Origin: Dehalococcoidia bacterium
GTDB lineage: Bacteria > Chloroflexota > Dehalococcoidia > JACQUA01
Direction: 5' to 3'
Length of the DNA: 5,470 nt
Assembly: GCA_030689845.1 (NCBI GenBank)
Contig: JAUYHV010000119.1
Location: forward strand, 1-5,470
Part shown: positions 5,196 through 5,470 of the stretch, piece after piece
Position numbering within the stretch: the stretch's first letter is position 1
Layout: each line of letters begins with the position of its first letter
The notes under the pieces: model-generated
What the model was told of the DNA's origin: nothing
The model's input: only the letters and a program-made list of their open reading frames with translations
Databases searched by the model: none
Position numbers and translations under genes: made by a program

Positions 5196-5470
5196 GTGAA
5201 GGAGAAAATCCGTCTCCTAGGTTCGATAGTTCTGTCTGCAGTTGTAGTGATTACTGGGCTTTACTTCGTCTTCGGCTATAGTCCCGGAGACATGCAAAAT
5301 CTGGTAAATAAACAGGCCTTGGAGAAATCAGGGAAACAAGGTATTAGCAGTGACGCCGGGCAGCAGTACTTCGACAAAGGTTACGAACTGTATATGGCCG
5401 ACAGATATGACGAAGCCGTTGTTGAGTTTACTAAAACCATCGAGATTGACCCCAACTACCCTGATGCCCA
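5196..5470 (+). CDS. Membrane-anchored TPR-repeat protein (partial, runs off right edge)
   Basis: The first 91 codons of a protein with a short basic start (KEKIRLL), an uncleaved-looking transmembrane anchor at about residues 6-28 (SIVLSAVVVITGLYFVFGYS), a polar linker (30-54) and the start of a tetratricopeptide repeat at about 54-91 (YFDKGYELYMADRYDEAVV, then TIEIDPNYPDA). TPRs are protein-protein interaction modules; with an N-terminal anchor this one would sit outside the membrane. The start is GTG at 5196 with GGAGGG 8 nt upstream. The first ATG is after the membrane segment, and no other in-frame start fits the ribosome binding site. It is divergent from all other genes here. The specific role is unknown. 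Confidence 0.85.
   Translation, partial: MKEKIRLLGSIVLSAVVVITGLYFVFGYSPGDMQNLVNKQALEKSGKQGISSDAGQQYFDKGYELYMADRYDEAVVEFTKTIEIDPNYPDA

Overview
The window looks like a bacterial chromosome fragment, most likely from a Gram-positive anaerobe of the Clostridia (Peptococcaceae-like). This placement is an inference. It rests on strong GGAGG-type ribosome binding sites, a TTG start on alaS and a GTG start on the TPR gene, sigma-A-type promoters, a HIT protein with the MEQLWAPWR opening, and base composition that looks near 50% GC by eye. No 16S or other phylogenetic marker is present.

Layout, left to right. (1) Positions 1-525, minus strand: the first 175 codons of alanyl-tRNA synthetase (alaS), running off the left edge. 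(2) 622-1098, minus: a complete HIT-family nucleotide hydrolase/transferase. (3) 1099-1759: no gene, but a dense cluster of palindromes, including two small elements with inverted-repeat ends (1349-1459 and 1495-1577) that look like MITE/REP-type non-autonomous repeats. (4) 1760-2012, minus: a tRNA operon in the order Phe(GAA)-Gly(GCC)-Leu(CAA), with a near-consensus promoter at 2028-2056. (5) 2131-4425, minus: a complete molybdopterin-binding large subunit of the xanthine dehydrogenase family, with no FeS or FAD partner gene within the window. (6) 4426-5110: mostly non-coding. It holds an RNA-level hairpin in the hydroxylase leader, a set of tiny overlapping minus-strand ORFs, a strong minus-strand intrinsic terminator (4901-4932), and a structured segment (4950-5064) with mutually exclusive stems. 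(7) 5111-5470, plus: a promoter and the 5' end of a membrane-anchored TPR protein, running off the right edge.

Apart from the TPR gene, everything is read leftward. Translation-related genes (alaS and the tRNAs) sit near each other but show no sign of a single operon. The hydroxylase appears to be an accessory metabolic gene dropped between the tRNA operon and the divergent TPR gene. The best candidate for something undescribed is the structured RNA/attenuator-like segment 4901-5064 and the small ORFs just downstream of it. I could not match it to a riboswitch family from memory.
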